Below, piece after piece: positions 1 through 5,705 of a DNA stretch of 6,056 bases (positions are counted from its first letter, which is position 1; every line of letters starts with the position of its first letter). Under the pieces are notes generated by a model that saw only the letters and a program-made list of their open reading frames with translations, searched no databases and was not told the DNA's origin. The stretch comes from Dehalococcoidia bacterium (GTDB lineage Bacteria > Chloroflexota > Dehalococcoidia > Dehalococcoidales > Fen-1064). The stretch is from the NCBI GenBank assembly GCA_003153955.1, contig PMCB01000104.1, positions 1,946 to 8,001 on the forward strand, in the 5' to 3' direction. The translations under genes and the position numbers were made by a program.

Positions 1-279
1 AAACTGGATGCCAATTACCTGTGTAATCGACGCCAGAAGAAACAATAGCGCGCCGACACGTTCCCACCGCCAGGACACCATGTAAGCAAGCAAAACAAGA
101 AATCCAAATACAACCGCCAAGGTCAAGTTTGCTGAAATCGGCACATGCAAATCAGATACAACTTCCCTGACAGGATCAATTGCATATACGAAAAACAAGA
201 ACAATGAAACAGGCAGCCCGATAATTCTAGGCACCCAGCGGATAATGTTAGCTGATTTGGGCGTTTTTGCCGCAGCCAT
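1..279 (-). CDS. Partial small membrane protein (DUF7670-like), C-terminus off the window
   Basis: An open frame of 93 codons runs off the left edge. It starts at ATG (277-279), preceded by AGGGGA (284-289), a ribosome binding site 4-5 nt away. The N-terminus is basic (K5, K8, R14, R18). Hydrophobic segments follow at about residues 19-34, 52-69 and 77-93, which suggests at least three membrane passes. Between the second and third lies W70-R-W-E-R-V-G76, a short motif I recall from small bacterial membrane proteins labelled DUF7670. The function of that family is unknown to me, so only an integral membrane location is inferred. A strong promoter lies just upstream, so the gene is probably transcribed on its own rather than by readthrough from the aminotransferase. 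The membrane-protein call is secure; the family name is from memory and less so. Confidence 0.75.
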   Translation of the reverse strand, partial: MAAAKTPKSANIIRWVPRIIGLPVSLFLFFVYAIDPVREVVSDLHVPISANLTLAVVFGFLVLLAYMVSWRWERVGALLFLLASITQVIGIQF

Positions 280-330
280 TTGTTCCCCTAAATTAGACCA
301 CGTGCGATTTTAATAATATATGATTTATAT

Positions 331-360
331 ATTATAGGGACAATAACGGCTGACTGTCAA
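331..360 (-). promoter_or_regulatory. Sigma-70-type promoter for the membrane protein gene
   Basis: Read on the minus strand there is a perfect TTGACA (355-360) and a perfect TATAAT (331-336), separated by 18 nt. Transcription would start near 324, giving a 5' UTR of about 45 nt before the ATG at 279 and its AGGGGA site. It lies between the stop of the aminotransferase (404) and this gene. I see no strong intrinsic terminator in 360-403. Confidence 0.75.
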
Positions 361-403
361 GAAATTGAACTGATTATGACAATCAAGCAGGGATGCCTGT
401 TTC

Positions 404-1588
404 CTATTTCTTCAGCAATTGTTTCATCGCTTTGCCTAAATTCCTGATACCGGTATCAATCGTTGGTTCATCGGTGCAGGAGAAATTCAGGCGCAACGTA
501 TTCGTGTTCTGCCGGTTGACGTAGAAAGGGTCGCCAGGGACAAAGATGACTTTATCTTTAAGCGCCCGGTCGAGCAAATCACGTGATGAAGTCCCTTCCG
601 GCAATGTCACCCAGAGGAACATGCCGCCTTCGGGGGTAGTGTGCGACACTCCTTGGGGGAAATATTTTTCGATGCTGTTCAGCATGGCCTGCATTTGCCG
701 GCCGTAACATTCTTTGATTTTACGGATATGGGCATCGATATCATTGTCCCGCATATACTGCCAGAGGATGCACTGCGTAAAATGGGTGGTGTGCAGGTCG
801 GCGGCCTGCTTGGCGACAATCAGTTTTTCCATGATATCATGAGGCGCGACAATCCACCCGATCCTCAAACCGGGAGAAATTGTCTTGGAAAAAGAACCGA
901 ATAATATCGTATTTTTCGGCAAAATCGCCATAAACGACGGCTTGTCCGTGCCGGAGTATCTCAAGTCGCCGTAAGGGTCGTCTTCGATGAGGAGGGTACT
1001 GGTGCCCTCAATAATACCGGCCATTTCCCGGCGGGTGCGTTCCGAGAAGGAAATACCGGACGGATTTTGAAAATTAGGCACGGAATAGATCAATTTCGGC
1101 TTACGGGCAGACATTACCGATTTAAATTGCCTGATATCCAATCCTTCTTCGGTGAGCTTGACCGGATTAAACCGTGGTTTGAAGAGCGAAAACGCCTGGA
1201 TCGCCCCGAGGTACGCCGGCTCTTCGATGACGATATCATCACCTTCATTGATAAAAGTTTTACCCATAAGGTCTAAACCCTGCTGGGAGCCGTTGGTGAT
1301 TAGAATGTTCTCGACCGGGATATCGAGGTTTTGCCGGTCGTGATAGCGCCGGGCAATCATTTCCCGCAGGCCGGTAAAACCTTCGGACATGCTGTACTGT
1401 AAAACGTCCCGGCCCATGGTATCGAAAACTTTAGCGGTGGCAGTTTTCAGTTCCGCAACGGGAAAAAACTCCCGGTTCGGCAGGCCGCCGGCGAACGAAA
1501 TAATTGTCGGGTCGAGGCTGACCTTCAAGATTTCCCGGATGAAAGAACGGGGCACATCGGCGATGCGGTCAGAAAAGATACTGTCCAT
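404..1588 (-). CDS. PLP-dependent aminotransferase, class I/II (LysN/2-aminoadipate aminotransferase-like)
   Basis: This 394-residue cytosolic enzyme of PLP fold type I transfers an amino group between an amino acid and a 2-oxo acid. Visible motifs, numbered from the start chosen here, are: FAGGLP near 32-37; Q-N-P-S-G with N175; E-D-D-P-Y with D203 and Y206 in the D-x-x-Y arrangement that contacts the pyridine nitrogen and phenolic oxygen; S-F-S-K with Lys235 forming the Schiff base; and L-R-L-N-F with Arg366 as substrate-carboxylate binder. Length is normal. An in-frame ATG 11 codons upstream exists, but the start at 1588 is preferred: AAGGAG (1597-1602) sits 8 nt before it. The group covers 2-aminoadipate, aromatic and branched-chain substrates, which sequence alone does not resolve. 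A Val/Ile/Ala-rich leader and attenuator upstream point to branched-chain amino acids or alanine as the controlling metabolites. Confidence 0.93.
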   Translation of the reverse strand: MDSIFSDRIADVPRSFIREILKVSLDPTIISFAGGLPNREFFPVAELKTATAKVFDTMGRDVLQYSMSEGFTGLREMIARRYHDRQNLDIPVENILITNGSQQGLDLMGKTFINEGDDIVIEEPAYLGAIQAFSLFKPRFNPVKLTEEGLDIRQFKSVMSARKPKLIYSVPNFQNPSGISFSERTRREMAGIIEGTSTLLIEDDPYGDLRYSGTDKPSFMAILPKNTILFGSFSKTISPGLRIGWIVAPHDIMEKLIVAKQAADLHTTHFTQCILWQYMRDNDIDAHIRKIKECYGRQMQAMLNSIEKYFPQGVSHTTPEGGMFLWVTLPEGTSSRDLLDRALKDKVIFVPGDPFYVNRQNTNTLRLNFSCTDEPTIDTGIRNLGKAMKQLLKK

Positions 1589-1652
1589 GTTTGTGGCTCC
1601 TTTTTTACATATATTTATCATTCAACATCTCTGAGAAATTACAGAAAAAGAA

Positions 1653-1683
1653 AGAGCCCTCTCGTTTTTATGGAGAGGGCTCT
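1653..1683 (-). terminator. Intrinsic terminator in the aminotransferase leader (attenuator)
   Basis: The arms 1673-1683 and 1653-1663 are a perfect 11-bp inverted repeat around a 9-nt loop. On the minus strand the second arm is followed by TTCTTTTTC. On the plus strand no T-run follows, so the terminator acts on minus-strand transcripts. It lies 64 nt before the aminotransferase start and 36 nt after the stop of the leader ORF, the usual place for an attenuator. As a plain end-of-gene terminator for the hydrolase it would be about 180 nt past that stop, with a good promoter in between, which is less natural. Confidence 0.88.
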
Positions 1684-1760
1684 CGTGTCTACCGGTGTAA
1701 TTGATTTCAGAATTTGTGACTAGACGCGCCGGACCTCCCCAGCAGTAATAATAACTGCTG
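1671..1760 (-). promoter_or_regulatory. Alternative RNA pairings of the leader: candidate 1:2 hairpin and antiterminator
   Basis: Two pairings compete with the terminator. First, CAGCAGT (1754-1760) and ACTGCTG (1740-1746) form a perfect 7-bp hairpin inside leader codons 18-25. Second, TGGGGAGG (1734-1741, codons 24-27) can pair with CCTCTCCA (1671-1678) over 8 bp with one G-U, which occupies part of the first terminator arm. The two share two bases, so they exclude each other only partly. A ribosome stalled on Val or Ile codons 11-20 would break the first hairpin and leave the second pairing free. A ribosome reaching the stop codon (1720-1722) would cover its upstream strand. This mechanism is inferred from the complementarities; no folding energy was computed. 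Confidence 0.55.
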
Positions 1761-1812
1761 CGGCAATGGCGGCGACAATAACGGTGGTACGGCTAAAATC
1801 CTGTCTCAACAT
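1720..1812 (-). CDS. Leader peptide, 30 aa, Val/Ile/Ala-rich (candidate attenuation peptide)
   Basis: A 30-codon ORF begins at ATG (1810-1812) and ends with TAG (1720-1722). The peptide starts MLRQDFSRTT, continues with residues 11-22 VIVAAIAAAVII, and ends TAGEVRRV. Residues 11-22 are only Val (3), Ile (4) and Ala (5), and Val recurs at 27 and 30. Regulatory leader peptides of branched-chain operons such as ivbL and ilvL are likewise short and rich in the sensed residues. No Shine-Dalgarno sequence precedes the ATG. A promoter with its -10 box ending 11 nt before it would give a 5' UTR of only a few bases, so translation may be leaderless. A terminator and the aminotransferase follow on the same strand. 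It could instead be a small membrane peptide or chance, but the ordered context favours a sensor peptide. Confidence 0.68.
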   Translation of the reverse strand: MLRQDFSRTTVIVAAIAAAVIITAGEVRRV

Positions 1813-1823
1813 GGTAATAATAA

Positions 1824-1852
1824 ATTTAACACGATGTGACTAAAGTTGTCAA
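1824..1852 (-). promoter_or_regulatory. Promoter for the leader-aminotransferase transcript
   Basis: Minus-strand TTGACA (1847-1852, perfect) is followed after 17 nt by TTAAAT (1824-1829, 4 of 6 consensus). Initiation would fall near 1815-1818, only 3-6 nt before the leader ATG at 1812. It sits 10 nt beyond the stop codon of the alpha/beta hydrolase, so the aminotransferase appears to be an independent transcription unit. A further weak promoter between the terminator and the aminotransferase cannot be excluded, since 1603-1630 is AT-rich. Confidence 0.6.
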
Positions 1853-1862
1853 GGATGATATA

Positions 1863-2648
1863 TTACTCATGCGCGCCGATTTCTCTCCTTAGTTCCGCGT
1901 AAAAACTATCTTTTGCTTCCCGCTCGAACCAGGGATGGTGACCACAGTTTGCCAGCAATATAAAACGGAAGTCTTTCAGGGCACGGGAAAGAGGTTCCTG
2001 GATCCCTGCAGCAGGATGTGGGTCGTAATCGCCGTGAACGGCGACGACCGGGCTTTGAATCTTTTCCCCGAATTGCAATAATTCGCCGCTGCTGCGCATT
2101 TTACCCGCCTCTGCCCAGACCTGCTGATAAATCACAGGGCTGCATGGTAGTATCTCATCATCAAGGTGCAGCGGAGCAAAGGAATCGGCTTTATCCATCA
2201 AGTCCCCGAACCGGGCGAACCTATTAACCCTGGCACTGCCAGAATAAATCGCTGACAATAAGGATATAGCTTCTTGCTTCTCCTCCGGATTAAGATGATT
2301 CAGCCGTGTTTCCATGATTTGAGCGGCATATTTTTCGGTAAACGGGGGACTGCTGACAAGGACGAGTTTTTTCACGAGGGATGGATATTGCGCGGCCAAA
2401 ATAAAACTCAACCAGGCGCCCCAGGAAAAACCGACCAGAATCAGCGGCGGATTACCGTGTGTTTCCAGAACGTTTTTCAGTTCTTCAACCTGACCGTCAA
2501 TAGAGTCGGCTGTTTGCAGCGGTTCCAGAACGCCTATTTCGGAGGCTAATTCACGGGCAACGGGAGCCATTTCGCCGGGGGCGCCGGGTCCACCGTGAAC
2601 CAGCGCGATATTGAACGGCGCGCGACCGTAGGTTCGGAGATTATTCAC
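1863..2648 (-). CDS. Alpha/beta hydrolase
   Basis: A 261-residue soluble alpha/beta hydrolase-fold enzyme. The oxyanion-side motif H-G-G-P-G is at 18-22, the nucleophile elbow G-F-S-W-G is at 73-77 with Ser75, an acid-loop H-G-D-Y-D-P-H-P is at 205-212 (Asp207 or Asp209), and the catalytic His is in G-H-H-P-W (237 or 238). The triad is therefore intact and the length is that of a single-domain enzyme. HGGPG resembles prolyl iminopeptidases, but the substrate cannot be told from sequence. The start is GTG (2646-2648): an in-frame TAA lies 12 nt upstream, so no longer form exists. There is no visible Shine-Dalgarno site, and an AT-rich -10-like TAATAT lies at 2655-2660, so this mRNA may be leaderless. 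It is divergent from higBA, sharing a 90-bp intergenic region. Confidence 0.9.
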   Translation of the reverse strand: MNNLRTYGRAPFNIALVHGGPGAPGEMAPVARELASEIGVLEPLQTADSIDGQVEELKNVLETHGNPPLILVGFSWGAWLSFILAAQYPSLVKKLVLVSSPPFTEKYAAQIMETRLNHLNPEEKQEAISLLSAIYSGSARVNRFARFGDLMDKADSFAPLHLDDEILPCSPVIYQQVWAEAGKMRSSGELLQFGEKIQSPVVAVHGDYDPHPAAGIQEPLSRALKDFRFILLANCGHHPWFEREAKDSFYAELRREIGAHE

Positions 2649-2654
2649 ATGTAT

Positions 2655-2660
2655 ATATTA
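2655..2660 (-). promoter_or_regulatory. Possible -10 box of the hydrolase gene
   Basis: Minus-strand TAATAT ends 7 nt before the GTG start, so initiation would fall at or next to the start codon. The expected -35 position (about 2678-2683) reads TTCCTT, a poor match. The call rests on the -10 box and on the absence of a ribosome binding site. Confidence 0.25.
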
Positions 2661-2689
2661 GCGCATTGGGAGGGCGAAAGGAAAATAGC

Positions 2690-2717
2690 TTGACAAAACG
2701 TTTGATATTGTTATAAA
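2690..2717 (+). promoter_or_regulatory. higBA promoter
   Basis: TTGACA (2690-2695) and TATAAA (2712-2717) are 16 nt apart on the plus strand. Initiation near 2724 leaves about 15 nt of 5' UTR before the higB ATG. Confidence 0.65.
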
Positions 2718-2722
2718 TTATA
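2712..2722. promoter_or_regulatory. Possible HigA operator overlapping the -10 box
   Basis: TATAA and TTATA form a perfect 5-bp inverted repeat around one A, directly over the -10 box. HigA antitoxins usually repress their own promoter through a palindrome at this place. The repeat is short and AT-rich, so chance is a real alternative. Confidence 0.25.
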
Positions 2723-2738
2723 GTCATAGGGTGTAAGG

Positions 2739-3035
2739 ATGGATATAGGATTCTCAGCGAAACGCCTGGAACGAGCAAGTTTGGACTTTGCGGAGTCCAG
2801 CCGGATTTTCGGCGTTCCAATCGGACGAAAATATATTCAACGTGTATTAGTCCTTAGGGCTGCAGAAAATTTCTCGCAGTTATTCGGGATTCAGAGTTTA
2901 AAACTTCATTCTTTAAAAGGGAACCGCGCTGGACAATATGCTATCACTCTAACCGGAAATTACAGGCTCATTCTTGAAAAAGCCGGAGAGGATAAAATCC
3001 TTATTGTAGACGTGGAGGATTATCATGGTGACTAA
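2739..3035 (+). CDS. higB: HigB-type toxin (RelE superfamily)
   Basis: A 98-residue protein of the RelE/HigB fold, whose members are ribosome-dependent mRNA endonucleases held inactive by their antitoxin. The family signature is clear in the second half: L-H-S-L-K-G-N-R-A-G-Q-Y at 56-67, N-Y-R-L-I at 74-78 and the terminal D-V-E-D-Y-H-G-D at 91-98, matching the conserved end of HigB proteins. Length is normal and the frame is intact. The ATG at 2739 has a modest AGGGTG (2728-2733) upstream, while the AAGG immediately before it is too close to serve. The gene order is toxin first, and the 3' end overlaps higA by 11 nt. Its own promoter lies at 2690-2717. Activity is inferred from the family only. 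Confidence 0.88.
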   Translation: MDIGFSAKRLERASLDFAESSRIFGVPIGRKYIQRVLVLRAAENFSQLFGIQSLKLHSLKGNRAGQYAITLTGNYRLILEKAGEDKILIVDVEDYHGD

Positions 3036-3312
3036 AACAAAAGCTTATCCAAATATTGCCATTCCGCCGGGGGAATTTCTTTTAGAAGAGATAGAGACAC
3101 GCGGTTTGACGCAAAAAGAACTGGCGAGCAGAATGGGACGACCATTAAATGCAATCAACGAAATTATCAACGGGAAGAAAGGAATTACCGCCGAAACTGC
3201 CCTGCAACTGGAAGAAGTTATGCCGGAAATTCCGGCGCGTTTCTGGCTAAACCTGGAAACCGACTTCCAGTTGACAAAAGCAATTATCAATAAACAAGCC
3301 AATGCAGCCTAA
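3025..3312 (+). CDS. higA: HigA-type antitoxin (Xre-family HTH)
   Basis: A 95-residue DNA-binding antitoxin. P-G-E-F-L-L-E-E is at 15-22. The helix-turn-helix spans about 29-50, beginning T-Q-K-E-L-A-S-R-M and ending N-E-I-I-N-G-K-K. P-A-R-F-W-L-N-L-E at 70-78 is a hallmark of HigA. The start ATG (3025) is inside higB, with GGAGG (3014-3018) 6 nt upstream within the higB coding region. This strong site, together with the overlap, should give coupled and plentiful antitoxin synthesis. It is expected to bind HigB and repress the promoter at 2690-2717. Both partners are full length, so the module looks functional. Confidence 0.92.
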   Translation: MVTKTKAYPNIAIPPGEFLLEEIETRGLTQKELASRMGRPLNAINEIINGKKGITAETALQLEEVMPEIPARFWLNLETDFQLTKAIINKQANAA

Positions 3313-3354
3313 ATTGGATAACGAGAATAGCTTCAAAGGGGATTATTTAAAACC

Positions 3355-4008
3355 ATGCTTTCGAACATCTTTTTTGACCTGGACGGTACATTGACCGATT
3401 CCAAAGAAGGGATTGTAAATTGTATTTATTACGCGCTGGAGAAACTGGGATACCCGGTGTCGGAAGGATTTAATGTCAACGATTGCCTCGGGCCGCCGCT
3501 GAGGATATCATTCCGGAGGCTGTTGAATTCAAACGACGAAGCCCTGGTTGAGCGGGCAGTCGCGATTTACCGGGAAAGGTTCTCGACCATCGGATTATTT
3601 GAAAACAAGGTTTATCCGGGAATTCCGGAACTGTTGTCTGCATTGCACGAGAATTCTTTGAAACTGTACGTTGTCACCACAAAGCCGAAGGTTTTTGCCG
3701 ATAGAATCTTGGAGCATTTTCAGCTCGCCCACCGGTTTGAAGCCATTTACGGTACTGAATTGAACGGACAATTCGATAACAAGGCGGACCTGATTGAATT
3801 CATTTTAAAAACAAGGCAGTTGAAAGCCGAAGAAACCGTGATGGTCGGCGATAAAAGAGAAGACATCGCCGCGGGAAAGGCGAACCGGACTGGAACAATC
3901 GGGGTAACCTACGGCTACGGCAGCCTGCAGGAAATAACGGAGGCAGCGCCGGACGATATCTGCGGGAGCCCTGAGGAAATTGGCCAGATTATAATGGGGA
4001 AAAGGTAG
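3355..4008 (+). CDS. HAD superfamily IA phosphatase (phosphoglycolate phosphatase/PpaX-like)
   Basis: A 217-residue cytosolic phosphatase. Motif I is D8-L-D10-G-T-L-T, with Asp8 the nucleophile and Asp10 the acid/base. An alpha-helical cap occupies about 16-85. Motif II is V-V-T108-T-K, motif III is Lys143 in N-K-A-D-L, and motif IV is V-G-D166-K-R-E-D170 for Mg2+. All four are intact and the length is typical of the Gph/PpaX group, which hydrolyses small phosphomonoesters such as phosphoglycolate or pyrophosphate. The true substrate is open. A ribosome binding site AAAGGGGA (3335-3342) lies 12 nt before the ATG, slightly long. The 42-bp gap after higA has no terminator, so cotranscription with higBA is possible. 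It converges on the DUF402 gene. Confidence 0.9.
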   Translation: MLSNIFFDLDGTLTDSKEGIVNCIYYALEKLGYPVSEGFNVNDCLGPPLRISFRRLLNSNDEALVERAVAIYRERFSTIGLFENKVYPGIPELLSALHENSLKLYVVTTKPKVFADRILEHFQLAHRFEAIYGTELNGQFDNKADLIEFILKTRQLKAEETVMVGDKREDIAAGKANRTGTIGVTYGYGSLQEITEAAPDDICGSPEEIGQIIMGKR

Positions 4009-4060
4009 TTTACGCTATTCCCCACACCCGGATACTTCAATCGGCGGGTTTGGTATCTGG

Positions 4061-4080
4061 ATCCCTGTCTGCGCAGGGAT
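4061..4080. repeat. Short palindrome, dispersed-repeat style
   Basis: ATCCCTG (4061-4067) and CAGGGAT (4074-4080) form a perfect 7-bp inverted repeat around a 6-nt spacer, in the context TCTGGATCCCTG...CAGGGATGACAAG. Sequences of the form TGGAT-CCC-...-GGG-ATGAC are common intergenic repeats in several environmental bacteria. Only one copy is in the window, so its repeated nature is recalled, not shown. A related TGGATTCCC occurs at 4148-4156. Confidence 0.45.
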
Positions 4081-4108
4081 GACAAGAGGCTAGATAGGAA
4101 AACTCTCC

Positions 4109-4139
4109 CTTTCTCCCTCCCTCTTAGGGAGGAAGAAAG
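4109..4139. repeat. Pyrimidine/purine palindrome between convergent genes, possible terminator
   Basis: Arms 4109-4122 and 4126-4139 pair over 14 positions with one mismatch (4115/4133) around a 3-nt loop. On the minus strand the hairpin is followed within a few bases by AGTTTTCC, so it may end the DUF402 transcript about 80 nt after its stop. On the plus strand it lies 100 nt after the HAD stop and is followed by AT-rich sequence without a real T-run. Its CTCCC/GGGAG composition links it to the palindromes at 4877, 5718 and 5964. Confidence 0.55.
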
Positions 4140-4218
4140 ATTTATATGGATTCCCGATCCGGATTGACAAACCCAAGAGATTGCCGCGCCCTGATTTCAT
4201 CAGTGGCTCGCAAAAGAA

Positions 4219-4851
4219 TTAAATTATATTCCAGCTTCCGGGGAGACTTGGGACCTGCCAGGACGGGTCGGGGCGCCAGTTTTCCCAGTGATTGAAAATA
4301 GATTTGCCCGATTGGAGCAGTTTTAGCGCTTTTTCTCCTTCGGCGCGGAACATTTTCGCTTCCTGCGGGGAAATCAGGCCGATATCCAGGGCTTCCTGAA
4401 ATTCATCGGCGTCTTTCCAATGCCAGGTTTTAAGGTCGGGTTCAACGAGAATGTCCAGCAGCATATCGGTGTAGTCGAAGCCTTTTTCAGTATGGATAAT
4501 CGGATACTCAAGATTGATGTACCAGTACCTCAATGATTCATGGGAATCGTTCCAGAAGGCCAGCACCGAATAGTGACAACCCGTGATATTGAGCCGCAGG
4601 TTTCCTTCAATATCCCAAACCGCGTCACTAAGCTGCCATTGTCCTGACTTGCGACTTTGCACAGATGGTTTGGTACCATCAGGCGATATTGACTGTTTCC
4701 ATCGGGTGCCGCGCGCTTTATAAAGTACCAGTAACTCAGGGGTGTCTTGAACAACAATTTCCGGCCGGGCCGTCCAGACTTTGCCCTGCCAGATTTCCCT
4801 GACGAGAACCGACTGACCGGGTGTAAAGGACTTCTGTGGTTTCGTTTTCAC
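4219..4851 (-). CDS. DUF402-domain protein (FomD/Ntdp-like nucleotide phosphohydrolase family)
   Basis: A 210-residue protein recognisable as DUF402 along its length: F-T-P-G-Q at 9-13, V-R-E-I-W near 17-21, V-V-Q-D-T-P-E-L-L at 33-41, G-T-R-W-K at 48-52, W-Y-I-N-L-E at 110-115, G-F-D-Y-T-D at 124-129, V-E-P-D at 136-139, and W-K-D-A-D-E at 145-150. The acidic residues D126, D129, D133, E137, D139, D147 and E150 fall where characterised relatives (FomD, Ntdp/SP1372-type enzymes) bind divalent metal and nucleotide phosphates, so a soluble metal-dependent nucleotide phosphohydrolase is likely, substrate unknown. The tail R-P-D-P-S-W (193-198) is also conserved. The start is GTG (4849-4851), and an in-frame TGA 12 nt upstream rules out a longer form. 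The only ribosome-binding-site candidate, GAGGGTG, belongs to the flanking repeat. Confidence 0.85.
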   Translation of the reverse strand: MKTKPQKSFTPGQSVLVREIWQGKVWTARPEIVVQDTPELLVLYKARGTRWKQSISPDGTKPSVQSRKSGQWQLSDAVWDIEGNLRLNITGCHYSVLAFWNDSHESLRYWYINLEYPIIHTEKGFDYTDMLLDILVEPDLKTWHWKDADEFQEALDIGLISPQEAKMFRAEGEKALKLLQSGKSIFNHWENWRPDPSWQVPSLPGSWNII

Positions 4852-4863
4852 GTTTTGGTTTCA

Positions 4864-4897
4864 CCCTCATCCTGACCTTCTCCCCTCAAGGGAGAAG
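4864..4897. repeat. Palindromic repeat, copy 1 of the CCCTCA family
   Basis: CCCTCATCCTGACC leads into CTTCTCCC (4877-4884), which pairs perfectly with GGGAGAAG (4890-4897) around CTCAA. The first 22 bases match 5706-5727 at 17 positions in the same orientation. The element fills the gap between the PHP and DUF402 genes and reaches to within about 12 nt of the DUF402 start. Confidence 0.7.
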
Positions 4898-4956
4898 AGA
4901 CTATTATAAATCCCCATTCATGTCGGTGAAAACAAGAAATATAAAATTTCACAGCA

Positions 4957-5610
4957 TTATTTTATATATTTCATTTGTTTGAGGAGTTGGAAGGCTTCAT
5001 TTCTGACATCACGGAGGTCGGAGAGGACGTGGGCGTCGCTGTTTACGTAGAAACGGTCGGCATTATCGAGCAAAACTCTCCAGTTCTCCGGATACTTAAC
5101 GAAGTATTTGGCATTAAGCTCCAAAGGGATATTATATTCGTTAGCGGTTTGAATGACTTTGAGCGCATCCAGTTCTTCAAGTCCGATACGAACATGTCCA
5201 ATACAGTCTATTTTATCGTGGTATCTTTTGATGGCATTAATAAAACCAGCGGCGACTTTTTTAGAGTCGCTTTTAAAAACTTCTTCATGGTAGGACAGGA
5301 TAATGAAATCGCCTTCGATGCCGTCAATCTCCATGCAGACATCGCCGGATTCATTCAATAAATCGGCTTCGACACCGAAAATCACCTCGACGCTATTATA
5401 AACATTCTGCCAGCGTTTGCACGGCGACCGGTAGGTTTTCTTCAAAAGTCCGTCGGCTTTGAGTAATGCCGCAGAATGGTCGCAGATAGCAATCTTTGTC
5501 ATGCCGATTTCCCCGGCGTATTTTACTATTTCGTCGACTGAATTCCAGCCGTCGGAGAAGGTGATGGAGTGGATATGATAGTCTTCTTTCCCCGGATTTA
5601 AGATTTTCAT
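4957..5610 (-). CDS. PHP-domain metal-dependent phosphoesterase
   Basis: A 217-residue soluble enzyme that is a single PHP domain. All nine expected metal ligands are visible: H12 and H14 in Y-H-I-H, D20, H45 in C-D-H-S, E81 in G-V-E-A-D, H108 in S-Y-H-E-E, H139 in G-H-V-R-I, and D192 and H194 in S-D-A-H. This is the trinuclear site of stand-alone PHP phosphatases (YcdX, HisJ and related). At 217 residues it is somewhat shorter than YcdX or HisJ, so histidinol phosphatase is possible but not established; no other his gene is near. The start ATG (5608-5610) has AGGA (5617-5620) 6 nt upstream. DUF402 follows downstream on the same strand, separated by 105 bp holding a palindromic repeat. No convincing promoter was identified in 5621-5700. 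Confidence 0.9.
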   Translation of the reverse strand: MKILNPGKEDYHIHSITFSDGWNSVDEIVKYAGEIGMTKIAICDHSAALLKADGLLKKTYRSPCKRWQNVYNSVEVIFGVEADLLNESGDVCMEIDGIEGDFIILSYHEEVFKSDSKKVAAGFINAIKRYHDKIDCIGHVRIGLEELDALKVIQTANEYNIPLELNAKYFVKYPENWRVLLDNADRFYVNSDAHVLSDLRDVRNEAFQLLKQMKYIK

Positions 5611-5705
5611 GGTTGTTCCTGATTTGTTATTTTAACTTTCGCAGAAAGGATAAGGAGACCTGTTTATTCTCATTTTCAAAACACAAATCAATAATACCAC
5701 AGCGA

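Noticed and set aside
1589..1621. Longer aminotransferase start adding 11 residues
   Set aside because: The AAGGAG site at 1597-1602 lies inside this extension with ideal spacing to ATG 1588, and the extra residues are not typical of the family.
641..1634. Several plus-strand open frames of 63-87 codons
   Set aside because: They are antisense shadows of the aminotransferase, which shows full PLP-enzyme motifs.
1640..1860. T-box or other known riboswitch as explanation of the leader terminator
   Set aside because: No T-box consensus or other recognisable aptamer core was seen. A short Val/Ile/Ala-rich ORF with competing hairpins explains the region better.
3045..3302. 85-codon minus-strand open frame
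   Set aside because: It is antisense to higA, which has a strong ribosome binding site and a recognised helix-turn-helix.
4009..4218. Hidden small gene between HAD and DUF402
   Set aside because: No start with a ribosome binding site and no coherent frame was seen; only palindromes and unassigned sequence are present.
4975..5361. 128-codon open frame on the plus strand
   Set aside because: It lies wholly antisense to the PHP gene, whose nine metal ligands prove the minus-strand frame.
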